Shown piece by piece: positions 15,850 to 24,570 of a stretch of DNA of 64,000 nucleotides. Source of the stretch: Pseudomonas sp. MWU13-2105 (GTDB lineage Bacteria > Pseudomonadota > Gammaproteobacteria > Pseudomonadales > Pseudomonadaceae); the NCBI RefSeq assembly GCF_023242315.1, contig NZ_JALLIY010000010.1, positions 217,725 to 281,724 of the forward strand, in the 5' to 3' direction. The translations under genes and the position numbers were made by a program. How positions within the stretch are numbered: the stretch's first letter is position 1; the number at the start of each line of letters is the position of its first letter. Below the pieces are notes generated by a model that saw only the letters and a list, made by a program, of their open reading frames with translations, made no database searches and had not been told where the DNA came from.

Positions 15850-17271
15850 ATGACTCAAACAAGAACCCTCTACGACAAGCACATCGATTCCCATACGGTG
15901 TGTCGCCTCGATGACCAGGGCCATGTCCTGCTGTATATCGACCGTCAGGTCATCAACGAATACACCAGCCCGCAAGCCTTCAGCGGCCTGCGCGAAGCCA
16001 AGCGCGGAGTCTGGCGCGCGGCAACCGCGCTGGCCGTGGTCGACCATGTGAACCCCACCGCGCCCAAGCGCGTCGCCGCCATGCCGGACGCCGGCGGTGC
16101 GCGGCAGGTGTCATACCTGGCCGAGAACTGTGCCGACTTCGCTATCGAACTGTTCGATGTGCTCGACAAACGCCAGGGCATCGAGCATGTGATCGCCCCG
16201 GAGCAGGGTTTTATCCTGCCGGGGATGGTGGTCGCCGCCGGTGACAGCCACACCACCACCTATGGCGCCCTGGGAGCGTTCGGCTTCGGTATTGGCACCT
16301 CGGAGATCGAACATTTGCTGGCGTCGCAGACGCTGGTCTACAAACGCCTGAAGACGATGCGGGTAACGGTTAGCGGTGAGCTGGCGCCGGGGCTGACATC
16401 CAAGGACGTGATCATGGCGCTGATCGGCAAGATCGGCGCTTCCGGGGCCACCGGTTATGCCATCGAATTCCGCGGCTCGACCATTGATGCCCTGAGCGTC
16501 GAGGCGCGCATGACCATCTGCAATATGGCGGTGGAGGCGGGTGCGCGCGGGGCCTTTATGGCGCCGGACGAGAAAGTCTTCGCTTACCTCAAGGACAAAC
16601 CCCGGGCGCCCAAGGGCGAGCTGTGGGAACAGGCCGTGGCCCGTTGGCGGGAATTGCACACGGATGCGGGCGCGCGGTTCGACCGTGAAGTCGAACTGGA
16701 TGCCGGCGCGCTGGAACCCATGGTCACCTGGGGCACCAGCCCGGACCAGGCCGCGCCCATCGGGGCGAAGGTGCCGGACCCGCAAGATATCAGCGACCTG
16801 ATCCTGCGCCAGGACATGCGCCGCGCCCTGAATTACATGGGGTTGGAAGCCGGCATGCCGCTGAATGAGATCGTCATCAGCCATGCCTTTATCGGTTCCT
16901 GCACCAATGCACGAATCGAGGACCTGCGTGACGCGGCCCGTGTGGTGCGTGGTCAACACGTGGCCAAGCATGTGCGGGCGATGATCGTGCCGGGCTCGAC
17001 CCAGGTGCGTGATCAGGCCGAGGCCGAAGGTTTGGCGGCGGTGTTTATCGACGCCGGTTTCGAGTGGCGGCAATCGGGTTGCTCGATGTGCCTGGCGATG
17101 AACGATGACGTGCTGGAGCCAGGCGACCGCTGCGCCTCCAGCACCAACCGCAATTTCGAAGGGCGCCAGGGCGCCGGGGCGCGCACACATCTGATGAGTC
17201 CGGCGATGGTGGCCGCCGCCGCCATTGCCGGACACCTGACCGATATTCGCCATCTGGAGCCAAGGCCATGA
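15850..17271 (+). CDS. LeuC-type aconitase-family hydro-lyase, large subunit
   Basis: 473 residues of the 3-isopropylmalate dehydratase large-subunit family. The three [4Fe-4S] ligands are Cys351 (GSCTNARIEDL) and Cys411/Cys414 (GCSMCLAMN), and AAGDSHTTTYGA and GFGIGTSEIEHLLA are intact. No leuB follows and the gene differs from what I remember of the standard Pseudomonas leuC, so this is probably a second, specialised copy. Candidate substrates are isopropylmalate, citraconate/2-methylmalate or maleate. The neighbouring DmlR-like regulator and dctA make maleate-to-D-malate hydration attractive, but unproven. Its stop overlaps the small-subunit gene (ATGA). Confidence 0.8.
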   Translation: MTQTRTLYDKHIDSHTVCRLDDQGHVLLYIDRQVINEYTSPQAFSGLREAKRGVWRAATALAVVDHVNPTAPKRVAAMPDAGGARQVSYLAENCADFAIELFDVLDKRQGIEHVIAPEQGFILPGMVVAAGDSHTTTYGALGAFGFGIGTSEIEHLLASQTLVYKRLKTMRVTVSGELAPGLTSKDVIMALIGKIGASGATGYAIEFRGSTIDALSVEARMTICNMAVEAGARGAFMAPDEKVFAYLKDKPRAPKGELWEQAVARWRELHTDAGARFDREVELDAGALEPMVTWGTSPDQAAPIGAKVPDPQDISDLILRQDMRRALNYMGLEAGMPLNEIVISHAFIGSCTNARIEDLRDAARVVRGQHVAKHVRAMIVPGSTQVRDQAEAEGLAAVFIDAGFEWRQSGCSMCLAMNDDVLEPGDRCASSTNRNFEGRQGAGARTHLMSPAMVAAAAIAGHLTDIRHLEPRP

Positions 17272-17882
17272 GCATGCAGCCATTTTCCCACGTCACCGGC
17301 AAGGCCGCGCCGATGCTGGCGGCCAATATCGACACTGACGTGATCATGCCCAAGCAGTTCCTCAAGGGGATCGATCGCAACGGGTTGGACCGTGGTTTGT
17401 TCTTCGACCTGCGGGTGTTGCCGTCGGGTGAACCCAATCCTGGATTCGTGCTGAATCAGCCGGCCTGGAACGGCGCCAGCTTCATGGTGGTGGGGCCGAA
17501 CTTCGGTTGCGGCTCCAGCCGTGAGCATGCGGTGTGGGGACTGAAACAGATGGGGATCCGGGCGCTGATCGGCAGCAGTTTCGCCGGGATCTTCTACGAT
17601 AACTGCCAGCGCAACGGGGTGTTGTTGATCACCCTGGATGAGGCGACGGCGCAGCGCCTGGGGCAGGTGGTGAGCCAGCCGCGGAGTGCCGAGATCAGTA
17701 TTGACCTTGAGAGTCAGCAGATCCGTTTGCAGGATGGCAGTGTGATCGAGTTCCAGATCGATACGTTGCGCAAGACGGCGTTGATGCAGGGCTTGGATGC
17801 CATTGGCAGCACTTTGCAGCGCAGTGAGGAGATCAGGGCGTTCGAGCGGGCGCATTTGCAGGCCAATCCCTGGTTGAGCTGA
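17268..17882 (+). CDS. LeuD-type aconitase-family hydro-lyase, small subunit
   Basis: 204 residues with the small-subunit signatures AANIDTDVIMPKQFLKG and NFGCGSSREHAVWGLKQMGI. It would complete the heterodimer with the LeuC-type subunit encoded just upstream, with ATGA overlap. The length is normal. Substrate identity is as uncertain as for the large subunit. Downstream is a large REP inverted repeat and then the converging LysR gene. Confidence 0.82.
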   Translation: MSMQPFSHVTGKAAPMLAANIDTDVIMPKQFLKGIDRNGLDRGLFFDLRVLPSGEPNPGFVLNQPAWNGASFMVVGPNFGCGSSREHAVWGLKQMGIRALIGSSFAGIFYDNCQRNGVLLITLDEATAQRLGQVVSQPRSAEISIDLESQQIRLQDGSVIEFQIDTLRKTALMQGLDAIGSTLQRSEEIRAFERAHLQANPWLS

Positions 17883-17925
17883 AACCTGGGCCGGCTCGTC
17901 GATTAGGAGGAGACCACCGACTCAT

Positions 17926-18058
17926 TGTGGCGAGCGGGCTTGCCCGCGCTGGGGCGCGAAGCGGCCCTAAAACCTGCAACCGCGCTGTATCAGATAGAAC
18001 GCGGTCACAGGTTTTGCGACTGCTTCGCAGCCGAGCGCGGGCAAGCCCGCTCGCCACA
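17926..18058. repeat. REP doublet (inverted pair, class TGTGGCGAGCGGGCTTGCCC)
   Basis: Left arm TGTGGCGAGCGGGCTTGCCC and its inverse at the right end enclose about 90 bp, forming a REPIN-like hairpin between converging genes. The same REP class recurs at 31461 and 53004. Confidence 0.85.
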
Positions 18059-18149
18059 GTCCGCGTTCGACTTCAAATTGCCTTAATTGAACGGCATTAG
18101 GGGTTGTCCGCTCTCCACATGGGGTTGATGTGGTGAGTCCTGAAGGCGG

Positions 18150-19064
18150 TTAGATCGACAGCTGTCGAAAATGCTCCTGCAAGAACTCTACACACACCCG
18201 CAGTTTCCCCGAGTACGCCAGCCGTGTCGGGTACACCGCCCAGACATTCGCGCTCTGGGTGTAGTCGTGCAGCACCCGCACCAGTCGGCCCTGTTCCAGC
18301 AGCGGTTTGACGTCCCATAACGAGCGCAGCAGGATGCCGCGTCCATCCAATGCCCATTGCAGGACAATCTCACCGCTATTGGACGACAACGGCCCGCGCA
18401 CGCGCACGCTGTCCTGGCTGCCGTCGCGCTCCAGATTCCAGATACCGAAGGCGTTGTCACGCTCCTTGAGCACCAGGCAATCGTGTTGCTCCAGGTCGCT
18501 CAACTGCTGCGGTGTGCCACGTCGTTCCAGGTAGGCCGGTGCCGCACAGAGGACCCGGCGATTGCTCACCAGGCGTCGACCGATGTGCTGGCCGGGGATA
18601 TCGTCGCCTACCCGGATCTCCAGGTCGAAACCCTCGCTGACGATGTCCACCACGCGGTCGAACAGGTCCAGGCGGATCTCCAGGTCCGGATAACGCTCGG
18701 CCAGCAGCGACAGCGCCGGGGCTACATGGTTGCGTCCGAAACCGAAGCTGCTGCACAGGTGCAGGCGGCCGCTGGGGTTGTCGTGGGCTTCGGACAGTTC
18801 GTCGTTGAGTTGCTGGAAGTCCTCGAGGATACGCACCGCCCAGCGTTGTACCCGCTCGCCGTCCTCGGTCAGGGCGATACGTCGGCTGGTGCGATGCAGC
18901 AGGCGGGTGGCAAGGGTGCTTTCGAGAATCTGGATACGTTTGCTGACGTAGGCGGGCGACAGTCCCAGTTCATCGGCGGCGGCGGCGAAGCCGGCCTTGC
19001 GGATGACGGTGAGGAATACGCGCAGGTCTTCGGGCAGGGGCACGGTGTCTTTCTTTGGGTTCAT
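18150..19064 (-). CDS. LysR-family transcriptional regulator, DmlR-like
   Basis: 304 residues from the ATG at 19064; longer upstream frames have no ribosome-binding site. The N-terminal winged HTH is FLTVIRKAGFAAAADELG followed by SPAYVSKRIQILE; the co-inducer domain follows (LHLCSSFGFGRNHVAPAL). Spacing and sequence style resemble DmlR-type regulators of D-malate use. It lies convergent to the leuC/leuD-type pair and upstream of nothing on its own strand; the dctA gene is behind it on the same strand. Likely targets are dctA and/or the hydro-lyase genes. Confidence 0.82.
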   Translation of the reverse strand: MNPKKDTVPLPEDLRVFLTVIRKAGFAAAADELGLSPAYVSKRIQILESTLATRLLHRTSRRIALTEDGERVQRWAVRILEDFQQLNDELSEAHDNPSGRLHLCSSFGFGRNHVAPALSLLAERYPDLEIRLDLFDRVVDIVSEGFDLEIRVGDDIPGQHIGRRLVSNRRVLCAAPAYLERRGTPQQLSDLEQHDCLVLKERDNAFGIWNLERDGSQDSVRVRGPLSSNSGEIVLQWALDGRGILLRSLWDVKPLLEQGRLVRVLHDYTQSANVWAVYPTRLAYSGKLRVCVEFLQEHFRQLSI

Positions 19065-19169
19065 GGACAAAGCAACGAACGCTGGCGGCAGGAGCCGCCA
19101 GAATAGCATTGGATGGCCCGGGCGGAAGGCGCGCGCGCCGGCGGGATCTCGAGAACGACGCACAACCTG

Positions 19170-19252
19170 CAGGCACTGGCTTGCCAGCGATGGCGTCCTT
19201 GAAATCAATGCGCGACTCAAGGGCCTCATCGCCGGCAAGCCGGCTCCTACGG
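19170..19252. repeat. REP doublet (class GGAGCCGGCTTGCCGGCGATG)
   Basis: Imperfect inverted pair: ACTGGCTTGCCAGCGATGG on the left and CATCGCCGGCAAGCCGGCTC on the right, in the gap between the LysR gene and the 3' end of dctA. The same class is at 37972 and 42756. Confidence 0.75.
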
Positions 19253-19253
19253 G

Positions 19254-20567
19254 CTATTGGGTGACCTTGGCAGCATCCGCGGCCGCCTGGGCTTCGAGGG
19301 TCTTGCGTCCACGCTTGAGGGCAATCGGCGCCATCTTGCTGCGATCCAGTTCGCCTTCCCACGCCGCCACCACCAGCGATGCCACGGCGTTGCCGATGAT
19401 ATTGGTCAGGGAACGGCACTCGGCCATGAACCGGTCCACCCCGAGGATCAGCACCATCGCCGCCACCGGCACGGTCGGCACCACCGCCAGGCTCGCGGCC
19501 AGGGCGACAAACCCCGCACCGACCACCGCACCGGCACCCTTGGAGGTGAGCATGGTCACCGCCAGCAAGGTCAGTTGCTGCTCCAGGGTCAGGTCGATAT
19601 TGGTCGCCTGAGCCAGGAACAGCACCGCCAGGGTCATGTAGATATTGGTGCCGTCGAGGTTGAAGGTGTAGCCGGTGGGCACCACGATGCCCACCACGCC
19701 CTTGGAACAACCCAGGCTTTCCAGTTTCTGGATAAGCTGCGGCAGGGCCGACTCCGACGAACTGGTGCCGAGCACGATCAGCAGTTCCGACTTGATGTAG
19801 CCCAGCAGGCGGAAGATGCTGAAACCGGCATAACGAGCGATGCTGCCCAGTACGCAGGTGATGAAGATAAAGGCGGTCAGGTAGAAGGTGCCGACCAGCT
19901 TCATCAGCGGCAGCAGCGAGCCCAGGCCGTACTTGCCGATGGTGAAGGCCATCGCGCCGAACGCGCCGATCGGTGCCACCCGGGCAATCATGCCGACGAT
20001 GCGGAAGAACACTTCGCTGGCCTGGTGGATCACGCCGACCAGCGGACGGGCTTTTTCACCGACCATCACCAGCGCCAGGCCGAACAGGATCGAGACGAAC
20101 AGCACCGGCAGGATCTCGCCCTGGGAGAAGGCGTCGAAGAAGGTGCTGGGGATCACATGCAGCAGGAAGCCGGTGATGCCTTCGCCATGCTGGGCCTGGC
20201 CGACAAAGTTGGCGATGGCCGAGGTGTCGAGGGTTTTCACGTCGACGTTGAAACCCGAGCCGGGATGCAGGACGTGGGCGGCCACGAGGCCGATCGCCAG
20301 GGCGAAGGTGGAGACGATTTCGAAGTACAGCAATGCCTTGCCGCCGACCCGCCCGACCTGTTTCACGTCGTGCATGCTGGTGATGCCCGAGACCACGGTA
20401 CAGAAGATGATCGGGCCGATGATCATCTTGATCAGTTTGATGAAACCGTCGCCCAAGGGCTTGAGGTCGATGCCGGTCTGCGGCCAGTGGTTGCCGATCA
20501 GCACCCCCAGCACGATGGCGATGACCACCTGGATATACAGGGTTCCCAGCAGTTTGCGGATTGTCAT
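19254..20567 (-). CDS. dctA: C4-dicarboxylate/proton symporter DctA
   Basis: 437 residues, normal for DctA, with eight membrane segments and re-entrant loops of the SLC1/DAACS family. Key motifs are the serine-rich hairpin LGTSSSESALPQL, PTGYTFNLDGTNIYM (sodium/proton and substrate site) and GVDRFMAECRSLTNIIGN with the substrate-binding Arg/Asp. It takes up succinate, fumarate and malate. The start at 20567 opens MTIRKLLGTLYIQV, as in other DctA proteins. No strong Shine-Dalgarno is seen; instead AATAACAA covers the start region. Confidence 0.95.
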   Translation of the reverse strand: MTIRKLLGTLYIQVVIAIVLGVLIGNHWPQTGIDLKPLGDGFIKLIKMIIGPIIFCTVVSGITSMHDVKQVGRVGGKALLYFEIVSTFALAIGLVAAHVLHPGSGFNVDVKTLDTSAIANFVGQAQHGEGITGFLLHVIPSTFFDAFSQGEILPVLFVSILFGLALVMVGEKARPLVGVIHQASEVFFRIVGMIARVAPIGAFGAMAFTIGKYGLGSLLPLMKLVGTFYLTAFIFITCVLGSIARYAGFSIFRLLGYIKSELLIVLGTSSSESALPQLIQKLESLGCSKGVVGIVVPTGYTFNLDGTNIYMTLAVLFLAQATNIDLTLEQQLTLLAVTMLTSKGAGAVVGAGFVALAASLAVVPTVPVAAMVLILGVDRFMAECRSLTNIIGNAVASLVVAAWEGELDRSKMAPIALKRGRKTLEAQAAADAAKVTQ

Positions 20568-20574
20568 TGTTATT
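20567..20574 (-). promoter_or_regulatory. AAnAAnAA motif at the dctA start codon
   Basis: AATAACAA on the mRNA strand, directly abutting the dctA ATG. In pseudomonads this motif recruits Hfq/Crc to block translation during catabolite repression, and C4-dicarboxylate uptake genes are plausible targets. Confidence 0.55.
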
Positions 20575-20680
20575 ATCTCGTAACGGTTTTTTGGGGGGAT
20601 AGGGGGCAAGCCGATCCCGTCCTGGGCCATTGGCGGCGGCCCAGGGGGAGGGGGGAATCAGGTCCTTTGAGTCAGGCTGT

Positions 20681-21556
20681 TCAGCGCAGGAAGGTGAGGA
20701 CTTCGCCGAGCAGCTGTTCCGGGATTTCTTCGGCCAGGTAATGCCCGCCGGGCAGTGCCTTGCCGCGCACATCGGTAGCGACCTGCTGCCATTCGTGCAG
20801 TGGATCGAAGCAGCGGCCCACAGTACCTTCGGCGCCCCAGAGCGCCAGCAGCGGCATGTTCAGCTTGCGCCCGGCCTCGATGTCGGCACGGTCGTGTTCC
20901 AGGTCGACGCTGGCGCTGGCGCGGTAGTCTTCGCAGATGCCCCGTGCGCTGCCGGGCAGGCTGATGCAGCGCAGGTATTCGCTGAAGGCTTCGCCGGTAA
21001 AGGGCTTGAGGCCGGCACTGCGGCTGCCCATCACGCTGCGCAGGTATTGTTCCGGGTTGGCTTCGATCAGGGTTTCCGGCAGCGGTGCCGGACGGATCAG
21101 GAAGAACCAATGCCAGTAGGCGCGGGCAAAGGCTTCGTCGGTCTGGGTGTACATCGACAGGGTCGGGGCGATATCCAGCAACACCATGCGTTGTACCACC
21201 TGGGGATGGTCGAGGGCCAGGCGATGGGCAACGCGGGCGCCGCGGTCGTGGGCCAGGACCGAGAACCCGCTGAAACCCAGGGAGTCCATCAGGGCCACGC
21301 CGTCGCGACCCATCTCGCGCTTGGAGTAGTTGAGATGCTGTTCGTCGGCTGCTGGCCGGGCGCTGTCACCATAGCCGCGCAGGTCGGCGGCGACCACGGT
21401 GAAGTGCTTGGCCAGCTCGCCTGCGATCTTGTGCCAGATGACATGCGTCTGCGGGTGGCCGTGCAGCAGGAGCAGGCCCGGTCCGCTGCCGCCGATGCGG
21501 TAGGCAATGTCCACACCGTTGACGTGGCGCTGGTCTTTCTGGAATCCGGCGAACAT
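20681..21556 (-). CDS. alpha/beta hydrolase, fluoroacetate/haloacetate dehalogenase-like
   Basis: 291 residues from the ATG at 21556, preceded by AAGGAGT. The nucleophile is Asp104 in AHDRGAR (not Ser), with Arg105 and Arg108 for carboxylate binding, Asp128 in LLDIAPT and His272 in GGHYLAEE completing the triad. The halide-pocket residues of fluoroacetate dehalogenase are also present: His149-Trp150 (YWHWFFL) and Tyr211 (EDYRASA). By analogy with the structurally known enzyme, hydrolysis of haloacetates to glycolate is likely; an epoxide hydrolase is the main alternative but would not need this halide triad. Confidence 0.8.
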   Translation of the reverse strand: MFAGFQKDQRHVNGVDIAYRIGGSGPGLLLLHGHPQTHVIWHKIAGELAKHFTVVAADLRGYGDSARPAADEQHLNYSKREMGRDGVALMDSLGFSGFSVLAHDRGARVAHRLALDHPQVVQRMVLLDIAPTLSMYTQTDEAFARAYWHWFFLIRPAPLPETLIEANPEQYLRSVMGSRSAGLKPFTGEAFSEYLRCISLPGSARGICEDYRASASVDLEHDRADIEAGRKLNMPLLALWGAEGTVGRCFDPLHEWQQVATDVRGKALPGGHYLAEEIPEQLLGEVLTFLR

Positions 21557-21639
21557 GGAGTGACTCCTTATGATTGTTGCGTACATCCTAAGACCCACAG
21601 CGCACGGGGCAAGGCGCAAAGCGTGGTGCACTTGTTCAT

Positions 21640-21759
21640 GAAGTGTGTTGTGGACGCAAGCAGGTGTTCGTCAGCGCCGAACTGTTTGCCCGGAGCGCCG
21701 ACGAAACGTTGAAGCTGGTCGCCACCGGCAATGCGATCCTGTTGCCGGTAAAGGGCTAG
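21640..21759 (+). pseudogene. orphan C-terminal coding fragment
   Basis: An open stretch on the plus strand ends VSAELFARSADETLKLVATG followed by NAILLPVKG and TAG at 21757. It has no start or ribosome-binding site and converges on the DUF3829 gene. It reads like the tail of a lost gene, but I cannot name the family. Confidence 0.25.
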
Positions 21760-22697
21760 AAGTCGATGTCTGCCTGTTTGTTGTAGAGGGCCAGCAGGAC
21801 ATCATAACGGTGCGTCACGTTCCAGAAGTCGTCGCTCAGCACGTGCGGTTCGGCGTGGTTGCGCCAGTCCGTCGCCAGTTGCTCCAGGGCGGTCTGGTAA
21901 CGTTGCGCGGGCTCTTCCAGCAGGGACCACAGATCCTGAACGGGGCCTTTGCGGTGAGTGGCGGGGTGGCTGTCGCGATAGGTCTCGCCCGCTTGTCTGG
22001 CTTGGAGCAGGGCTTCGGATATAGCGGCCAGCAGAGGCAGGTCCAGCTTCTGGCGATTGGCAGCCTCGGTTAATTGGTCCGCAGTTTCCCGTGCTCGGAT
22101 CATATAGTTCAACAAGTACCAGTGCAGGTCACGGCCTTGGCTCTGTTCCAACAGCTCCAACTGCTTGGGGCGCAATGTGAGCTCGAGGGATTCAAGTTCG
22201 CGGCGCATTGCTTCGGAGGCCGATAGAAACGCTTCGATCCTGTAGGCGTAGTCCTTGTCGTGCCGCGTGAGTGCCAGTGTGGCGTCTGGCGAGGAATCGC
22301 GTTGCAGCCCCTGATAACGTTCTAGCATGGCCCTGAATGTTGACGTGTAGTGACCGACGATCGGCCCGATCTGCCGAGTGCCTTCGACAATCCCAGACTT
22401 GAAAACGATGTCCGGTTTGCAGAAGTCTCGCAGTATCGCGTCGGGGTCATAACGTTGTATGTAAGGGAAGTCATCGCGTTGCTTGCTGGGCGGGGCTGCC
22501 CGGTCGAGCCGCCAGGGCACATCGGCCAGGTTGACGCACCGGATCAATGGCCGCAGCGCATTGGCTTCGGCCACTTCCTGGCTGCTGTGACGGTCGAGCC
22601 AGAGACCGAAGAGGCTCTGTTGCTGCTCGGTACCGATCAGCATATAGATGGCGCAAATGAGCAGCACGCCGAAGGTCATAAACCAACGCTGGTCCAT
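21756..22697 (-). CDS. DUF3829 family (YiiG-like) protein
   Basis: 313 residues from the ATG at 22697, which shares one base with the stop of the J-like gene (TGATG). A membrane anchor (about 5-22, WFMTFGVLLICAIYMLIG) is followed by a long helical domain of the DUF3829 type, with charged and Gln/Leu-rich helices. The function is unknown; the body should be periplasmic or membrane-tethered. Tight coupling to the J-like membrane protein implies they work together. Confidence 0.68.
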   Translation of the reverse strand: MDQRWFMTFGVLLICAIYMLIGTEQQQSLFGLWLDRHSSQEVAEANALRPLIRCVNLADVPWRLDRAAPPSKQRDDFPYIQRYDPDAILRDFCKPDIVFKSGIVEGTRQIGPIVGHYTSTFRAMLERYQGLQRDSSPDATLALTRHDKDYAYRIEAFLSASEAMRRELESLELTLRPKQLELLEQSQGRDLHWYLLNYMIRARETADQLTEAANRQKLDLPLLAAISEALLQARQAGETYRDSHPATHRKGPVQDLWSLLEEPAQRYQTALEQLATDWRNHAEPHVLSDDFWNVTHRYDVLLALYNKQADIDF

Positions 22698-24334
22698 CAG
22701 TGGGCCTCCTTGCCGTACCACTGTTCTTGTGTCGCTGGCGGGTGGCAGCTTTCGACAGTTGCCGGCATTCGGCTGCACAAGCGTTCGGGCCAAGGCTGCA
22801 GGCCATGGTTACGACCGGCGACGGTCAGGCTGTGAGCGGCATACAGTGCCAGCGTGCCCAACGTGACACTCAGCATCAGACCCCAGGCCAGCCACCAGGA
22901 CGTCGGGTAGGTCGATGCTTTCTTTTGCTTTGCGCGGCTTTTCGCTGGACGGTCGAGCCAGGCCATCCCCAGCATTGCACCACCGTAGGCAAGAAGCGGA
23001 ACGATGCCGAGCCAGGCACCGATGACGCCTGCTACCACCCAGCAGGGCAGCAGCTCACGCAGTACCAGTGGCGTAGGCCGGCGCGGGCTGAGTCCTGCCG
23101 ACAGATGCTCGCTCAGGCGTTGGTCAAGCGTCCAGAGGGTGTCGGCCATACCAGGCCAGAACAACAACAGAATGCCGTTCAGCCCGCACAGCAGCAGCGA
23201 CCAGAGCGCAATGGCGCTGGCGGTTTCGTTCAGCCCGTTGCCCGGCAGCAGATGGCGCTGCACCGCCGCCACGCCGCAGGCCAGCATCACGGCGGCGAAG
23301 CCGAGCCAACCGGTGCCAGGGGACTCCCATTCGCGCCAGAAAAAGGCATCGGCGCCGGGCAGCAGGCTTTGCAGTCGTGGATGGCTGGCCTGTATCGATC
23401 GGGCCAGCTGATGGCAGGCCTGCCAGTCTTCTTTATGGAAGCGGCGAGAGAAGTCGCGGCGTTGGGCCAGTGTCATATCGGCAAACAACAGCTGCGCTAC
23501 CCGATTGTCGGGGGTGTCCGGTGGCAGGCCGAGACGGTGTTGCTGGTTGGACAGGAAAGTTTCGCTGCGGCTGCGCTCCAGCAGGTGTGTCCAATAGGGC
23601 TCCGGGAAGTTTCGCGTAAGGCTGCCGCTGTTCCAGTGATTGAGCTGGCAGACGGTATTGAACAGCTTGGCCGACCAGAACGGGCTTTCCAGCAGCAACT
23701 TCGCCAGCAGCTCGTTGAGGCGCGCTCGCCGCTCCAGGCTCTTGAGCCAACCGAGCTGCTCCAGGTTGGAGTATTCGCGCCAGAATCCTTCGACATCCCC
23801 GCGCCCGAGCAGGCCCGCCAGGGGCTCTTCCAGGCTCTTGAACAGACGCTGATCGAGTTCGAGCAATGCTTGTTTCGGCAAGTCGGCGCGTTGCCAGGGG
23901 CTCAGCCACTGGAAATGTTCCAGCCCCCAGTGGGCGAGGGCCTGGAAGTCCTGCCCGGGCTCCAGGCAGCGCAGCAGCAGTTGTTCCTCGAACTCGCGCT
24001 GAGAGTAATAGAGGGTCGCCCGGGCAAAACGCTCGTCGAGCAAGGCCGGGGTGATGCCTTCGAGCAATTCGCTGGCAACCCGTTGTGCGGCGGTGGGGCC
24101 AGAGGGGAGGATAGGCAGGCCGGTTTCGGTAGAACGTAGGACCGCTTCGACGACAGGCGCCGGCTCCCACGCCTGCGGGTTCCAGTCGAGGGCCTGCTCG
24201 TAGGCTTCGCGTAGCCGCTGGAAGCCCTCCGGGTCGTCGTCCGGGCGGGTCTGTTTGAGCAGGGTCGCGTATTGGCGTTTGATGCTGCGGGTATCGGCGT
24301 CCGCTGGCAGCCCGAGAATTTCCCAGCAACTCAT
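22697..24334 (-). CDS. membrane-anchored J-like domain protein with RPD in place of HPD
   Basis: 545 residues. The N-terminus is a J-domain (SCWEILGLPADADTRSIKRQ, then YATLLKQTRPDDDPEGFQRL and LREAYEQAL), but the invariant His-Pro-Asp that stimulates Hsp70 ATPase is Arg30-Pro31-Asp32. A helical middle region of about 300 residues follows, then four to five membrane segments (about 345-500) and a short periplasmic end. Membrane-tethered J-like proteins that serve specialised Hsp70s such as HscC (DjlB/DjlC) are the closest concept. Whether it activates any Hsp70 is doubtful given the HPD change. It is translationally coupled to the DUF3829 gene. Confidence 0.75.
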   Translation of the reverse strand: MSCWEILGLPADADTRSIKRQYATLLKQTRPDDDPEGFQRLREAYEQALDWNPQAWEPAPVVEAVLRSTETGLPILPSGPTAAQRVASELLEGITPALLDERFARATLYYSQREFEEQLLLRCLEPGQDFQALAHWGLEHFQWLSPWQRADLPKQALLELDQRLFKSLEEPLAGLLGRGDVEGFWREYSNLEQLGWLKSLERRARLNELLAKLLLESPFWSAKLFNTVCQLNHWNSGSLTRNFPEPYWTHLLERSRSETFLSNQQHRLGLPPDTPDNRVAQLLFADMTLAQRRDFSRRFHKEDWQACHQLARSIQASHPRLQSLLPGADAFFWREWESPGTGWLGFAAVMLACGVAAVQRHLLPGNGLNETASAIALWSLLLCGLNGILLLFWPGMADTLWTLDQRLSEHLSAGLSPRRPTPLVLRELLPCWVVAGVIGAWLGIVPLLAYGGAMLGMAWLDRPAKSRAKQKKASTYPTSWWLAWGLMLSVTLGTLALYAAHSLTVAGRNHGLQPWPERLCSRMPATVESCHPPATQEQWYGKEAH

Positions 24335-24570
24335 CGAGCGGACACCGAGCCTGGTCTCGACTCAGGAAAGTTGCCGCTGTGCGACGCTGTTACCACGACC
24401 ATATCGAATAAAACTCCCTGAAAATGCGACTCCGTACTGGCGACGAATCATAACAACGCCGAGTCTATCGACGCTACGGCGGGTTTTATGAAGGGATCAC
24501 GCTGGCTTTTTGCTCGGTGCTGCCTAAGATGGCCGTCAAAAGGATCAGCACAGGGCTTGAGTGAAGGCCA

